Part shown: positions 1 through 11,130 of the stretch, in pieces
Layout of the letters: every line of letters begins with the position of its first letter
Numbering within the stretch: the first letter of the stretch is position 1
Assembly (NCBI RefSeq): GCF_003255815.1
Contig: NC_037681.1
Coordinates: 74,708,386 to 74,772,385, forward strand
Source of the DNA: Theropithecus gelada
Lineage: Eukaryota; Chordata; Mammalia; Primates; Cercopithecidae
Reading direction: 5' to 3'
Length of the DNA: 64,000 nt
The notes under the pieces: model-generated
Database searches by the model: none
Told to the model about the DNA's origin: nothing
The model's input: only the letters and a program-made list of their open reading frames with translations
Made by a program: the position numbers and the translations under genes

Positions 1-182
1 CCCAAAGAAGAGTTTTATATAAGAGAGTGTCCTAAAAAGAAGGTTCTAATAGATCTCTGTCTTAGTCTGTTTGTGCTCCCATTTAAAAACACCACAGACT
101 GGGTCATTTATAAACAATAGAAATTTATGTCTCACAGTCCTGAAGGCTGAGAAATCCAAGGTCAAGGCACCTGCCTTCAGTG

Positions 183-477
183 TTTTTTTTTTTTTGAGAT
201 GGAGTCTCGCTTTGTCACCCAGGCTGGAGTGCAGTGGCACGATCTCGGCTCACTGCAAGCTCTGCCTCCTAGGTTCATGCCATTCTCCTGCCTCAGCCTC
301 CTGAGTAGCTGGGACTACAGGCGCCCACCACCACTCCCGGCTACTTTTTTTGTATTTTTGGTAGAGACGGGGTTTCACCGTGTTAGCCAGAGTGGTCTGG
401 ATCTCCTGACCTTGTGATCCACCCTTCTCGGCCTCCCAAAGTAATGCGATTGCAGGTGTGAGCCACCGCGCCTGGCC
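183..477 (-). mobile_element. Alu (AluS/Y type)
   Basis: Full-length antisense Alu: poly-T at 183, both arms, and head ending CGCCTGGCC at 477. The flanks CCTTCAGTG and CCTTCAATG form a slightly diverged target duplication inside the MLT1 LTR. Confidence 0.95.
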
Positions 478-710
478 CTTCAATGTCTTTTGAGGACCTT
501 CTTGCTGATTCTCACATGGCAGAAGGGTCGAAAAGGGCAAAAGGGAACAAGCACTGTCCTCATGTGGCAGAGGAGCAGAAGCAAATGGACCCACTCCCTC
601 AAGCCCTTCTGTAAGGGCCCTTATCCTATCCATAAGGGATCAGCTCTCATGTCTTAATTACCTCCTAAAGGCCCCACCTCTTTATACTGTCATATTGGCC
701 ATTAAGTTTC

Positions 711-1017
711 TTTTCTTTTTCCTTTTCCTTTTTTTTTTTTTTTTTTTTTTGAGACAGAGTCTCACTCTGTGCAGTGGCACCATCTCAGTTTACTGCAGCC
801 TTTGCTACCCGGGTTCAGCAATTCTCCTGCCTCAGCCTCCCGAGAAGGTGGGATTACAGGTGTGCACCACCACGCCCCGCTAATTTTTGTATTTTTAGTA
901 GAGACGAGGTTTCACCATGTTGGCCAGGCTGGTCTTGAACTCCTGACCTCAAGTGATCTACCCACCTCAGCCTCCCAAAGTGCTGGGATTACAGGCATGA
1001 GGCACTGTGCCTGGCCA
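711..1017 (-). mobile_element. Alu with small internal deletion
   Basis: Antisense Alu after a T-rich tail. A perfect 14-bp target duplication GGCCATTAAGTTTC lies at 697-710 and 1018-1031. The segment that normally reads CACCCAGGCTGGAGT in the right arm is missing near 768. Confidence 0.95.
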
Positions 1018-1339
1018 GGCCATTAAGTTTCAACATATGAATTTTGGAAAACATATTCAGCCCATAGAAATTTCTTTAAAATATATTTCTGATACTATTG
1101 CATTCAATGTTATAGATAGACATAGTTTAGGAGTCAGTGGCTCTGTAATTCTTCTTATGAAAAATAGTATTCCTTTATCCGTATCTTGTGTTGTTGGTCC
1201 TTGATCTTTTGCTGAGTGAGAAAGTATAGGCATCTCACATGCTGCTGTATTACGTCTGTGTGGGTTCGATAGTCAGGGGTGAGTGGAAGGAGTGGCAGTT
1301 ATGAGTGAGTGTGTGTTTCTATTTGTTTTATTAAAAAAT

Positions 1340-1464
1340 TTTTTTTTCAAAACAAGGTCTCACTTTGTTGTCTTGGATGGTCTTGAACTCCTGGCCACGT
1401 GTGATCTTACCTCCTCGGCTTCCAAAAATACTGGGATTACAGGTGTGAGCCACTGCACCTGGCC
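1340..1464 (-). mobile_element. Partial Alu, one arm
   Basis: About 125 bp of diverged antisense Alu, from the AACAAGGTCTCACTTTG region to CACCTGGCC. Only one monomer is present, and its divergence suggests AluJ or a free monomer. Confidence 0.8.
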
Positions 1465-1636
1465 AGTGTTCCTATTTGAATACACATCTTCACTCTCCCC
1501 TCCATTAGATCTGAGCACCTCTCCTTTAGATGTACTGAACATGGGGAAACGATGGACCTGTGTTGGAACCCAGCAACCTAGAGCACATTTTCTTCTGTAT
1601 TGCAATAGCTAGGTAGCCATCTGCCTAGATGTAGAC

Positions 1637-1815
1637 CAGTAGTTCTCAAACCTATGGAAGCATCAGTATCACCTAGAGGGTTTCACTGAGCCCCGTCCCC
1701 AGAGTTTCTGATTCAGGAAGTCTGCAGTGGGCGAGGCCCAAGAATTTGTATTTCCGTTAGGTTCCCATGTCATGCTGATGCTGCTGATGTCAAGGACTAT
1801 ACTTGAGAGCCGCTG
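1637..1815. mobile_element. MER5A-like hAT-Charlie element
   Basis: It starts CAGTAGTTCTCAAA and ends with the near-complement GAGAGCCGCTG. The interior holds ATCACCTAGAGGG and CAGAGTTTCTGATTCAGGA blocks, as in MER5A. It is non-autonomous and about 180 bp, with no coding capacity. Confidence 0.8.
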
Positions 1816-2000
1816 GTATAGTGGGAAAGAAAACATCAAAAGGGAAAGAAAGAACCCAGTGAACACAAAACTTTAAATTCGGCTCCTTCTGGTGTCTTTT
1901 TTCTTTTGACAGTGTGAAAATTGCAATAATTAATTCAACTAATTGTTGCAAAATGAACAAAATAAAAGGCACAGGTTAAAACAAAAAAAAAGTGTGGGGA

Positions 2001-2150
2001 GCTGGGTGTGGTGGCTCATGCTTGTAATCCCAGCACTTTGGGAGGTTGAGATGGGAGAATCACTTGAGGTTAAGAGTTTGAGAACAACCTGGGCAACATA
2101 GCGGAACCCCTTCTGTACAAAAATAAATAAATAAGTAAAAATAAAATACA
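2001..2150 (+). mobile_element. Alu left-arm monomer
   Basis: It starts GCTGGGTGTGGTGGCTCATG and runs to an A-rich tail with TAAA repeats. The right arm is absent, so it is a FLAM-like monomer or a truncated AluJ. Confidence 0.8.
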
Positions 2151-2245
2151 AAATAAAACTGCTTATGGCTTTTGCTCCTTATATTAAGCATTTGCAAAAT
2201 CAGTCTCTATCTGGGTACTTTTAATTTAATTTAATTTAATTTATT

Positions 2246-2531
2246 GACTTTTTGAGATAGAGTCTCACTCTGTCACCCAGGCTGGAGTGCAATGGCTCCA
2301 TCTCAACTCACTGCAACCTCTGCCTCCCAGGTTCAAGCAATTCTCCTGCCTCAGCCCCTGAGTAGCTGGGATTACAGGTGTGCATCACCACGCCTGGCTA
2401 ATTTGTGTATTTTTTGAAGAGATGGGGTTTCACTAAGGCCAGGCTGGTCTCAAACTCCTGACCTCATGTGATCCACCCGCCTTGGCCTCCCAAAGTGCTG
2501 AGATTACAGGCGTGCACCACCATGCCTGGCC
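2246..2531 (-). mobile_element. Alu
   Basis: Antisense dimeric Alu following a (TTTAA)n tail at about 2218-2245. It is the first of five antisense Alus in a row. Confidence 0.93.
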
Positions 2532-2551
2532 TATTTTATTTTATTTTATTT

Positions 2552-2844
2552 TTTGGCAACAAGGCCTTGCTCTGTCAGCCAGGTTGGAGTGCAGTGGCAC
2601 AATCACGGCTCACTGCAGCTTCGACCTCCTGGGCTCAAGCAGTCCTCCCACCTCAGCCTCCTTAGTAGCTGATCCTATAGGTGCATGCCACCACACCTGG
2701 CTAATTTTTAAAAATGTTTTTTGTGGAGATGGGGGGGTCTCCCTATGTCACCCAGGCTGCTCTTGAGCTGCTGTCTTCAAGTTATCCTCCTGCCTCAGCT
2801 TCCTGAAGTGCTAGGATTACAGGATTGAGCCACTGAGTTTGGCC
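2552..2844 (-). mobile_element. Alu, old (AluJ-like)
   Basis: Diverged antisense Alu with a (TTTTA)n tail at 2533-2552. The CACTGCAGCTTCGACCTCCTGG block is of the AluJ type. Confidence 0.9.
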
Positions 2845-2859
2845 TTTAGTTAAATTTTA

Positions 2860-3074
2860 TTTTTTTTTGACACACAGTCTCACTGTGTCACCCAGGCTGG
2901 AGTGCAGTGGTGCAATCATCGTTCACTGCAGCCTCCACCTCCTGGGCTCAAGCAATCCTCCGGCCTCATTTTGCATACTGCCCAGGCTAATCTTAAACTC
3001 CTGGGCTCAAGCAATTCACCTACCTCAGCGTCATCAAGTGCTGAGATTACAGGCATGAGCCACTGTTCCTGGCC
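2860..3074 (-). mobile_element. Alu with internal deletion
   Basis: About 215 bp instead of about 290. The right arm is present, then the copy jumps at about 2970 into the end of the left arm. The AGCAATCCTCC and AGCAATTCACC motifs mark the two arms. Confidence 0.88.
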
Positions 3075-3084
3075 CTTGTGCTTT

Positions 3085-3387
3085 TATTATTATTATTATT
3101 ATTTAGAGATGGAGTCTCACTCTGTCACCCAGGCTAGAGTGCAGTGCCATGATCTCAGCTCACTGCAGCCTCTGCCTCCCGGCTTCAAGCTATTCTCCTG
3201 CCTCAGCCCCCCAAGTAGCTGGGATTACAAGCATGAGGTACCACGCCCAGCTAAATTTTGTATTTTTGGTAGAGATGGGGTCTCGCCATGTTGATCAGGT
3301 TGGTCTTGAACTCCTGACCTCAGGTGATACACCTGCCTCGGCCTTCCAAAGTGCTGAGATTACAGGCATGAGCCACTGCACCTGGCC
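3085..3387 (-). mobile_element. Alu
   Basis: Antisense dimeric Alu whose tail has become (ATT)n at 3085-3102. The head ends CACCTGGCC at 3387. Confidence 0.93.
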
Positions 3388-3408
3388 TTTTCTTTTTAAT
3401 GATGCTTC

Positions 3409-3708
3409 TTTTTTTTTTTTTTTTTTTTTTTGAGACGGAGTCTCACTCTGTTGCCCGGGCTGGAGTGCAATGGTGTGATCTTGGCTCACTGCAACCTCCT
3501 TAGTTCGAGGGATTCTCCTGCCTCAGCCTCCTGAGTAGCTAGGATTACAGGTGCCCACCATCGTGCCTGGCTAATTTTTGTGTTTTTACTAGAGACGGGG
3601 TTTACCCATGTTGGTTAGGCTGTTCTCGAACTCCTGACCTCAGGTGATTCGCCAGCCTCAGTCTCCCAAAGTGCTGGGATTACAGGCCTGAACCAATGTG
3701 TCTGGCCT
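3409..3708 (-). mobile_element. Alu
   Basis: Antisense Alu with poly-T 3409-3431. The target duplication is ATGATGCTTC at 3399-3408 and GTGATGCTTC at 3711-3720. Confidence 0.95.
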
Positions 3709-3921
3709 TAGTGATGCTTCTTAATCAGAATACAGCTCCTGCTGATTAACTGATAAAACTGTAATTGTGTTGTAATAGTTTTCCCTCTGCAAGAGGAAGC
3801 ATCAGTACAATACTTTCTTTAAATGCTATTAAAAAATAATGCTCCTAAACAAGATTTTAAAATGCCCTACCAGAGACTATAAACAGTGGGTCAAATGTTT
3901 GCTTAAAAAAAAAAAAAAGCC

Positions 3922-4225
3922 GCCGGGCGCGGTGGCTCAAGCCTGTAATCCCAGCACTTTGGGAGGCCGAGACGGGCGGATCACGAGGTCAGGAGATCAA
4001 GACCATCCTGGCTAACACGGTGAAACCCCGTCTCTACTAAAAATACAAAAAACTAGCCGGGCGAGGTGGCGGGCGCTTGTAGTCCCAGCTACTCGGGAGG
4101 CTGAGGCAGGAGAATGGCGTAAACCCAGGAGGCGGAGCTTGCAGTGAGCTGAGATCTGGCCACTGCACTCCAGCCTGGGCGACAGAGCGAGACTCCGCCT
4201 CAAAAAAAAAAAAAAAAAAAAAAAA
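3922..4225 (+). mobile_element. AluY of Old World monkey type
   Basis: Sense Alu starting GCCGGGCGCGGTGGCTCA, with little divergence and an uninterrupted A-tail. It carries GCCGGGCGAGGTGGCGGGCG and GAGATCTGGCCACTGCAC, variants I associate with cercopithecoid-specific AluY subfamilies. Confidence 0.9.
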
Positions 4226-4308
4226 GCCAAAAATTACATAGCTCAGTAATTACTGTCACATTGGAAGGCTATCAAATTAGTGCAATTATCCTGTCATTAC
4301 CTAAAAAA

Positions 4309-4522
4309 AGATGGGCAAACTACGGACTGTGGGTCAAATATCCACAAACTGCTCCTGTAAATAAAATTATTGGAACACATCTAAACTCACTCATTTAAGT
4401 GTTGTCTACAGCTGCTTTCTTGCGACAGCAGTGTTGGTTAGTTGTGAGAGAATCCATATGACCCACAAAGCCTAAAATATCTATCATCTGAATATATACA
4501 GAAAAAGTTTACCAATCCCTGG
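4309..4522. mobile_element. hAT-type non-autonomous DNA element
   Basis: The block GGGCAAACTACGGACTGTGG at the left end and AGAAAAAGTTTACCAATCCC near the right end belong to a common hAT MITE family. Consensus copies begin CAGGGGTCGGCAAAC. I cannot settle the MER number. It is about 214 bp with no coding. Confidence 0.65.
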
Positions 4523-4695
4523 CCTAAAATAGTTTTGGAGCTCTTATTTTGTTTCTTGTTGAATTTTAGAAACATGGAAAGTTTTCTGAATAGCATCAAT
4601 GTTGCAAATTTTAATTTGTTAAGATTGACTTGATTTTTCAGAAATGCCAACAGTCATTTGTGTTAAAGAATGGTAAATGTTAAAATAAATTTTCG

Positions 4696-5234
4696 GTGCC
4701 GCAAGGAAAGAGCACTCGAACATCAATTTAATTTTCTCAGCAAGGCAATTTTTACTTCTATAGAAGTGTGCAACTCCTGATGGAGCAATGGTGAGAGCAC
4801 ACCTGAACAAAGGAGGGGAAGGGGTTTTATTCCTGACACAGGTAGCCCCTACTGCTATGTCATTCCCCTATTGGCTAGGGTTGGACCACACAGTCTAAGC
4901 TAATTCCAATTGACTGTTTTAAAGAGAGCAGGGGTACGAGCTGGAGTGGTAGGGTGAGTTGTTTGGCGTGAAGGATGGTTACAGAACAGGTGACTCAGGA
5001 GGATTCAGGTCAGAGCAGGTGACCACAGGTGTCTCAGGACAGAGCAGGTGACCGGGGGAATAGATGTGAACTACTGATGAGAAATGGTGGGAAAGGTTGT
5101 TTACTGAAACTAGGGGCAAGCGGAACAAGGAAGTTAACCTCTAAAATGGAGAATGAAGAACAGGGGAGCTGAACATACTGATACATTGGTTCTTTGGAGA
5201 GAATCTCAGAACTCACTGTACTTAACAATTTACA
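4696..5234 (-). mobile_element. Solo LTR, probably ERV class I
   Basis: Read on the minus strand, the element begins TGTAAATTG at 5234, has an AATAAA signal near 4832, then a U5-like stretch ending in GGCA at 4696. Plus-strand ends are TG and CA, as expected. It contains two near-copies of an ACAGAGCAGGTGACC-like block at about 4985-5055. No matching target duplication is visible and the family is not identified. Confidence 0.6.
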
Positions 5235-5913
5235 GTCTAAAATCTTTGAAGAGGAATTTATTATATCCTACCATAAATAAGTTGGGTGATCACTTGTTCT
5301 GATTCTGTTTCATCCAAAATAAAATGTGGATGCATTTAAAATAACTATATGAATTTTATTATGAGGTTCTTAAAAGGCTTGGAAGCACAAAAGTGGGGTT
5401 CCCAGAAATGTCTAAGCAACAGTAGCATTGTTGACATAAGCATATTTATTGCCTCCTCTGCTTTCTTTAAAAATTGATGCTGAATACAAATGTCCACATA
5501 ATCCAAAACAACTGGACAAATAAATTGAGCATTATTTGGAGTCATGGAGTACAAAAGAAGTTATATGAGGGAGCTTTTTATTTTACAACTGGGTTGTACT
5601 GGCGTTAAACACATAATCCTATATTTAGTTGAACCATCTGGGCAACTCTTAATAAACAGTGAGAACAGACTGTTCTGTGAAGACAGGCACATTTTAAGTG
5701 CTCAGGCAACATAAATACTTTGGCCAGCCTTGAGCCAGTGAGCCAAGTAAAAAATACAAAAATGACCCCTAGAGAAATTCGTATCATCTTACCAGTGGTA
5801 TTACTAAGCTTGCTGTCCCCCACAGCTTCCTATTCTATAGAAAAGTTGCAAGAATAACAACTCATATATTTGTCATCTTGATTCACCAATTTTGAATGTC
5901 TTGCCACATTTAC
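5235..5913. other. Unclassified AT-rich DNA
   Basis: I recognise no gene or clear repeat. Open frames on the minus strand (5345-5554, 5605-5823) are short and have no recognisable protein. The stretch near 5826-5913 vaguely resembles an old L1 3' end. Confidence 0.4.
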
Positions 5914-5976
5914 TTCTTTCCCTCTCTCCTTCCCTCCCTCCCTTCTTTCCTTCCTTCCCTCCTTCCTTTTTTCTTT
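5914..5976. repeat. (CCTT)n simple repeat
   Basis: Imperfect pyrimidine tract of CCTT, CCCT and CTTT units. Confidence 0.9.
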
Positions 5977-6080
5977 TGTTAAGTTCTTTGAGAAGTTGTA
6001 GATGCAATGACATCTTACCCCTGACAGGGTTCAGGATTCGCTACCCCAAAATATGGTGACCAGTCGTATTTAATATTTTG

Positions 6081-6393
6081 GGCTTTTATTTTGTTCTGTT
6101 TTGTTTTGAGGCAGGGTCTCACTCTGTCACCCATGCTAGAATACAGCGTGGCATAACAGCTCACTGCGGCTTTGAACTCCTGGGCTCAAGTGGTCCTCCT
6201 GCCTCAGCCTTCTGAGTAGCTGGGAGTATAGGCAGGTGCCACCATGCTCGGCTCAATTTTTTTTTTTTTAGGGTAGATGTGGGGTCTCCCTTTGTTGCAC
6301 AGGGTGGTCTTGAACTTCTGAGCTCAAGCAATCCTCCCACCTCAGCTTCCCAAAGTGTTGGGATTACCCTGGCATGAGCTGCTGTGCCAGGCC
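6081..6393 (-). mobile_element. Alu, old (AluJ-like)
   Basis: Diverged antisense Alu with a GTTTT-rich tail. Flanks GTATTTAATATTTTG (about 6066) and CATATTTAATATTTG (about 6394) form an aged target duplication. Confidence 0.9.
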
Positions 6394-6409
6394 CATATTT
6401 AATATTTGA

Positions 6410-6921
6410 AGCTGAAGGAATTTGAGACGTGGTAGATGCAGAAAGGACTCTCTGACCATTCACTGAAACAGGTCATAGGACTCTCAGGCAAGAAGTGCCC
6501 TCTCCATTCCCCTTGTCTCTGAAGATGGAGAGATGCCCCCCAAGAGGAATCTGAATGGACAGGCCTTGCTGTTTCCCCCAGTTTATTTTCCTTAGCTCAT
6601 ACCCCTTTTGTCCTACCATATTTTTCACGACTTTCCAATCTCCATCAAACCTAGTGTTTAAACACACAGGTTTAATTGTTTCTTCAGCTCTGGTTTTCCT
6701 TATTAAGGCTCCCATATCATATAAAACTTACATTAAATAAATTTGCATTCTTTTCTCTTGTTAATCTGTGTTTTGTTTTTGAGACCTAACCTGACCAAAA
6801 AGGGTAGAAGAAAAAATGTTTTTTCTTTCCTTACCCAGCATGCATAGCCTCAGAACCTTTCAAAGAGTTGTAGTTAATTTCCAGGTGATGATGCTTTTTT
6901 GTTGTTGATCATTTCATTTTA

Positions 6922-6926
<5 letters not shown>
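6410..6926. other. Unclassified DNA
   Basis: Minus-strand (6473-6715) and plus-strand (6555-6740) open frames overlap, and neither resembles a known protein. No repeat family was recognised. Confidence 0.35.
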
Positions 6927-6956
<30 letters not shown>

Positions 6957-6957
6957 G
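6927..6957. repeat. (GT)n microsatellite
   Basis: About 15 GT units, uninterrupted. Confidence 0.95.
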
Positions 6958-7430
6958 TGACCATATATTTCATTATTCTTGAGTAACTACCCAGAAGTGG
7001 AATTACTAGCTCTTATGGAAAGTATGTGTTTAACTTTATAAGAAATGTCACACTAATTTTTTTTAAAAGAGGGATCTCCCTTTGTTGTCCAGCCTGGTCT
7101 TGAACTCCTAGGCTCAAGTAGTCCTTTTGCCTCAGCCTCCTGAGTACCTGAGATGACAGCCAACCTGATTTTTAGAGCAACTGTATCATTTTGTTTTCCT
7201 GTAGTCAATGTTTGAGAATTTCAGGTGCTTTCTATCCACATGAACCGTTGAATTTTCTAGTCTTTTGCATTTTAACCATTTTAGTGTATTGCTAACAGTA
7301 TTGTATTGTGACTGGATTAGCATTTGTCTGTGACTAAAGGTGTTGAGTGTCCTTTCATGGGCTTACTGCATTTATATACCATTTTTGGGTATTGTATGTA
7401 TTTTTGCCAAATTTTTAAAAATAAACTTAA
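6958..7430 (-). mobile_element. Old L1 fragment, antisense, with Alu fragment
   Basis: 6960-7056 (ACCCAGAAGTGGAATTACTAG) and 7165-7430 match the antisense of the L1 ORF2 3' region at low identity. An antisense partial Alu at about 7058-7160 interrupts it. The L1 is of old mammalian (L1M) age. Confidence 0.65.
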
Positions 7431-7815
7431 AGTTTTTTTCCTGGAAATATAGAATCCTCCTAGATTAAACCAGGAAGAAACAGAAGCTCTGAACAGACCA
7501 ATAACAAGCAGCGAGATTGAAATGGTAATAAAAAATTGCCAACAAAAAATGTCCAGGACCAGATGGATTCACAGCTGAAATCTACCAGACATTCTAAGAA
7601 GAAGTGGTACCAATTCTGTTGCCACTGTTCCAAAAGATAAAGAGGGAATCCTTCCTAAATCATTCTATGAAGCCAGTATCACACTAAAACCCAAACCAGG
7701 AAAGGATATAACAAAAAAAGAAAACACAGACCAATATCCCTGATGAACATAGATGCAAAAATCCTCAACAAAATACTAGCTAACTGAATCTAACAGCATA
7801 TCAAAAAGATAATCC

Positions 7816-8100
7816 AGGCTGGGTGCTGTGGCTCATGCCTGTCATCCCAGCACTTTGAGAGGCTAAGGTGGGTGGATCACCTGAAGTCAGGAGTCTGAGA
7901 CCAGCCTGGCTAACATGGCAAAATCCCATCTCTACTAAAAATACAAAAAAATTTAGCTGGGTGTTGCCTGTAGTCCCACCTACTCGGGAGACTGAGGCAG
8001 GAGAATCACTTGAACCTGGGAGGCAGAGGTTTCAGTGAACCGAGATCCTGTCACTGTACTCCAGCCTGGGCAACAGATCAAGACTCTGTCACACACACAC
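7816..8100 (+). mobile_element. Alu inside L1
   Basis: Sense Alu with a CA-rich tail (8092-8100). The target duplication AAAAAGATAAYCC lies at 7803-7814 and 8101-8112, so it inserted into the ORF2 remnant. Confidence 0.95.
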
Positions 8101-9506
8101 AAAAAGATAACCCACCATGATCAAGTGGGTTTTATACCAGGGATACAGGGATGGTTTAATGTATGCAAATCAATAAATGTGATACACCACATAAACAGAA
8201 TTAAAAACAACCATGTGATCATCTTAATGGACACAGAAAAAGCATTTGACAAAATCCAGCATCCTTTTATGATTAAAACCCTCACACAATTGGCATAGAA
8301 GGGACATATCTTAAGGTAATAAAAGCCATCTATGACAAATCCGCAGCCAACATTGTACTGAATGGGGAAAAGTTGTGAGCATTCCCCCTGAAAACTGGAA
8401 CAAAACAAGGATGCCCTCTTTCACCACTTCTATTCAACATAGTACCAGAAGTCCTAGCCAGCACACTGATACAAGAGAAAGAAATCAAGGGCATCCAATT
8501 GGTAAAGAAGAAATCAAACTGTCGCTGTTTCCTGATGATACGATCGCATACCTAGAAAACTCTAAAGACTCATCCAAAAAGCCCCTAGAACTGATAAATG
8601 AATTCAGTAAATCTTCAGAATACAAAAATCAGTGTACACAAACCAGTAGTACTGCTATACAGCAACAGTGACCAAGCTGGGAATCAAATCAGTAACTCAA
8701 CCCATTTTACAATAGCTGCAAAACAAAACAAAAAAACTTAGGAATATACCTAACGATGGAGATGAAAGACCTCTACAAGGAAAACTACAAAACACTGCTG
8801 AAAGAAATCACGGACGACATAAACAAATGGAAACACATCCCATACTCATGGATGGGTAGAATCAATATTGTGAAAATGACCATACTGCCAAAAGCAATCA
8901 ACAAATTCAATGCCATTCCCATCATTCTTCCCAGAACTAGAAGAAACAATCTTAAAATTCATATGGAACCAAAAAGAAATGATATAGCCAAAGCAAGACT
9001 AAGCAAAAAGAAGAAATCTGGAGGCATCACACTACCTGACTTCAAACTATACTATAAGGCTATAGTCACCAAAACAGCATGGTATTGGCATAAAAATAGG
9101 CACATAAACCAGCAGAGCAGAATAGAGAACCTAGAAAGCCAAATACTTACAGCCATTGATCTTCGACAAAGCAAATATAAAGCAGGGAAAGGACATCCTA
9201 TTCAACAAATGGTGCTGGCATAATTCGCAAGCTACATGTAGAATAATGAAACTGGATTCTCATCTCTTACCTTATACAAAAATCAACTCAAGATGAATCA
9301 TAGATTTAAATATACAACCTGAAACCTTATAAATTCTGAAAGATAACATCAGAAAAACCCTTCTAAACATTGGCTTAGTCTAAGACTTCATGACTGAGAA
9401 CCCAAATGCAAATGCAACAAAAACAAAGATAAATAGATGGGACTTAATTAAACTAAAAAGCTTCTGCACAGCAAAAGAAATAATCAGCAGAGTAAACATA
9501 CAATCC

Positions 9507-9804
9507 TGACTAGGCATGCTGGCTCACACCTGTAATCCCAGCACTTTGGAAGGCCGAGGTGGGTGGATCACCTGAGGTCAGGAATTTGAGATCGGCATGG
9601 CCAACGTGGTGAAATCCCATCTCCATTAAAAATACAAAAATTATCCAGGCATGATGGCAGGCGCCTGTAGTCCCAGCTACTTGGGACGGTGAGGCAGGAG
9701 AATCACTTGAACCCAGGAGGTGGAGATTGCAGTGAGCTGAGATCGCACCACTGCACTCCAGCCTGGGTGACAGAGTGAGACTCTGTCTCAACAAACAAAG
9801 AAAC
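9507..9804 (+). mobile_element. Alu inside L1
   Basis: Sense Alu with an (AAAC)n tail. The 13-bp target duplication AAACATACAATCC (9494-9506) and AAACAGACAATCC (9805-9817) differs at one base. L1 sequence resumes directly after it. Confidence 0.95.
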
Positions 9805-10436
9805 AAACAGACAATCCATAGAGTGGGAGAAGATCTTTGCAAACTATGTGTCTGACAAAAGACTAATGTCCAGAATCTACAAGGAACTCAAATTAGCAAG
9901 GAAGAAACAATCCCATTAAAAAGTGGGCTGAGGACATGAATAGACAGTTCTCAAAAGAAGATATACAAATGGCCAACAAACATATAAAAAATGCGTGACA
10001 TCACTAATTATTAGTGAAATGCAAATCAAAACCACAATACGATACCATCAACAACAACCATAATTAAAAAATCAAAAAATAATAGATGTTGGCGTGGATG
10101 TGGTGAAAAGGGAACACTTTTACACTGCTGGTGGGAATGTAAACTAGTACAACCACTATGGAAAACAGTGTGGAGATTCCTTAAAGAATGAAAAGTAGAT
10201 CTACCATTTGATCCAGCAATCCCATTACTGGGTATCTACCCAGAGGAAAATAAGTCATAATATGAAAAAGACGCTTGCACATGCTTGTTTATAGCGGCAC
10301 GATTCGCAATTGCAAAAATATGGAACCAGCCCAAATGCTCATCAATCAACGAGTGAATAAAAAAAGTTGTGTATCTATACCATAGAATACTACTCAGCCA
10401 TAAAAGGAAACGAAACAATGGCGTTTGCAGCAACCT

Positions 10437-10493
10437 CTGTGGTTCTTTCCTGCCCACGTTAATAAATTTGCACACCATTTCCCCTATTAATCT
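10437..10493 (+). mobile_element. Possible LTR 3' end fragment
   Basis: The words AATAAATTTGCACACC and CCTATTAATCTG look like the polyadenylation and U5 part of an ERV LTR. Only about 57 bp are present, between the L1 end and an Alu. Weak call. Confidence 0.3.
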
Positions 10494-10797
10494 GGCTGGG
10501 CACAGTGGTTTACTTCTGTAATCCCAGCACCTTGAGAGCTGGTGGCTGGTGGATCACTTTAGCTCAGCAGTTTGAGACCACTTTGGGTAAGACAGTGAGA
10601 CCTCATCTTTATAAAATATAAAAAAAAAAATTAGCCAGGTATGGAGGTGCTTGCCTGTGGTCCCAGCTACTCAGGAGGCTGAGGTAGGAGCATGGCTTCA
10701 GCCTGGAAAGTTGAGGCTGCAGTAAGCCATGATGACACCACTGCACTCGAGCCTACGTGCCAGAGGGAAACCCTGTCTCAGAAAAAGACAAAAACCA
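10494..10797 (+). mobile_element. Alu, old (AluJ-like)
   Basis: Diverged sense Alu starting GGCTGGGCACAGTGG, with a weak A-tail at about 10780-10797. Confidence 0.92.
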
Positions 10798-11035
10798 AAT
10801 CTGCCTTTTGTCAGTTGATTTTTCAGTGAACCTTCAGAGGGTGAGGAGAAAGTTTTCCCTTCACTCCTACAAAAACTACACAGGTAAAGTACCATTTTCA
10901 TCACACATATCAAGGGTACATACTACCAGCATAACTTCTCACTGTTGATGTTTACCTTGATGACCTACCTAACTGAGGTCATAGTTGTCAGGTTTCTTAC
11001 ATTTTACTACTTTTTTCTTTTCACAGTCCAGCGAT

Positions 11036-11062
11036 CATATATATACACATATATACATATAT

Positions 11063-11093
<31 letters not shown>

Positions 11094-11128
11094 TATATAC
11101 ATGTATGTGTGTGTGTATATATACATAT
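11036..11128. repeat. (TA)n(CA)n microsatellite
   Basis: Compound run of TATACA, CA and TGTG units, directly adjoining the 3' end of the RPL21 pseudogene. It occupies the place where the retrocopy's A-tail would be. Confidence 0.9.
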
Positions 11129-11130
11129 AA

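Larger units (their letters stand above)
60..1068 (-). mobile_element. MLT1-type MaLR LTR, split by two Alus
   Basis: Read on the minus strand, the three pieces (60-182, 478-710, 1018-1068) join into a MaLR LTR. It opens near 1068 with a CTATGGGCTGAATATGTT-like start, contains a GGTGGGGCCTTTAGGAGGT block, and ends near 60 with the CCACAGACTGGGT and AGACTAAGA region typical of MLT1A/MSTD LTRs. No internal ERVL sequence is visible, so this is a solo LTR. Both interrupting Alus have target duplications within it. Confidence 0.75.
7437..10436 (+). pseudogene. L1 ORF2 remnant, 5'-truncated, two Alus inside
   Basis: About 2.4 kb of L1 ORF2 in sense orientation, excluding Alus. 8121-8290 encodes reverse transcriptase motifs, including an EKAFDKIQH block. 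8521-8560 encodes the active-site region as FPDD where FADD is usual. 8756-9223 encodes the post-RT region. Frameshifts and stops break the frame throughout and the endonuclease part is absent. It ends abruptly at about 10436 in the 3' part of ORF2, with no 3'UTR. It is a primate or older L1P-like copy and cannot be functional. Confidence 0.9.

Noticed and set aside
199..417. Many 60-170 codon open frames such as those at 199-417, 20709-21212, 58485-58898 and 61157-61606
   Set aside because: They read through Alu sequence in either sense and give the familiar Alu-derived peptides; there is no independent coding evidence.
2246..3708. Regularly spaced repeats suggesting an array
   Set aside because: They are independent antisense Alus with their own tails and target duplications; no CRISPR-like structure.
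8035..9223. Possible intact L1 ORF2 giving an active LINE
   Set aside because: The frame is broken, the active-site word is altered, and endonuclease and 3'UTR are missing.
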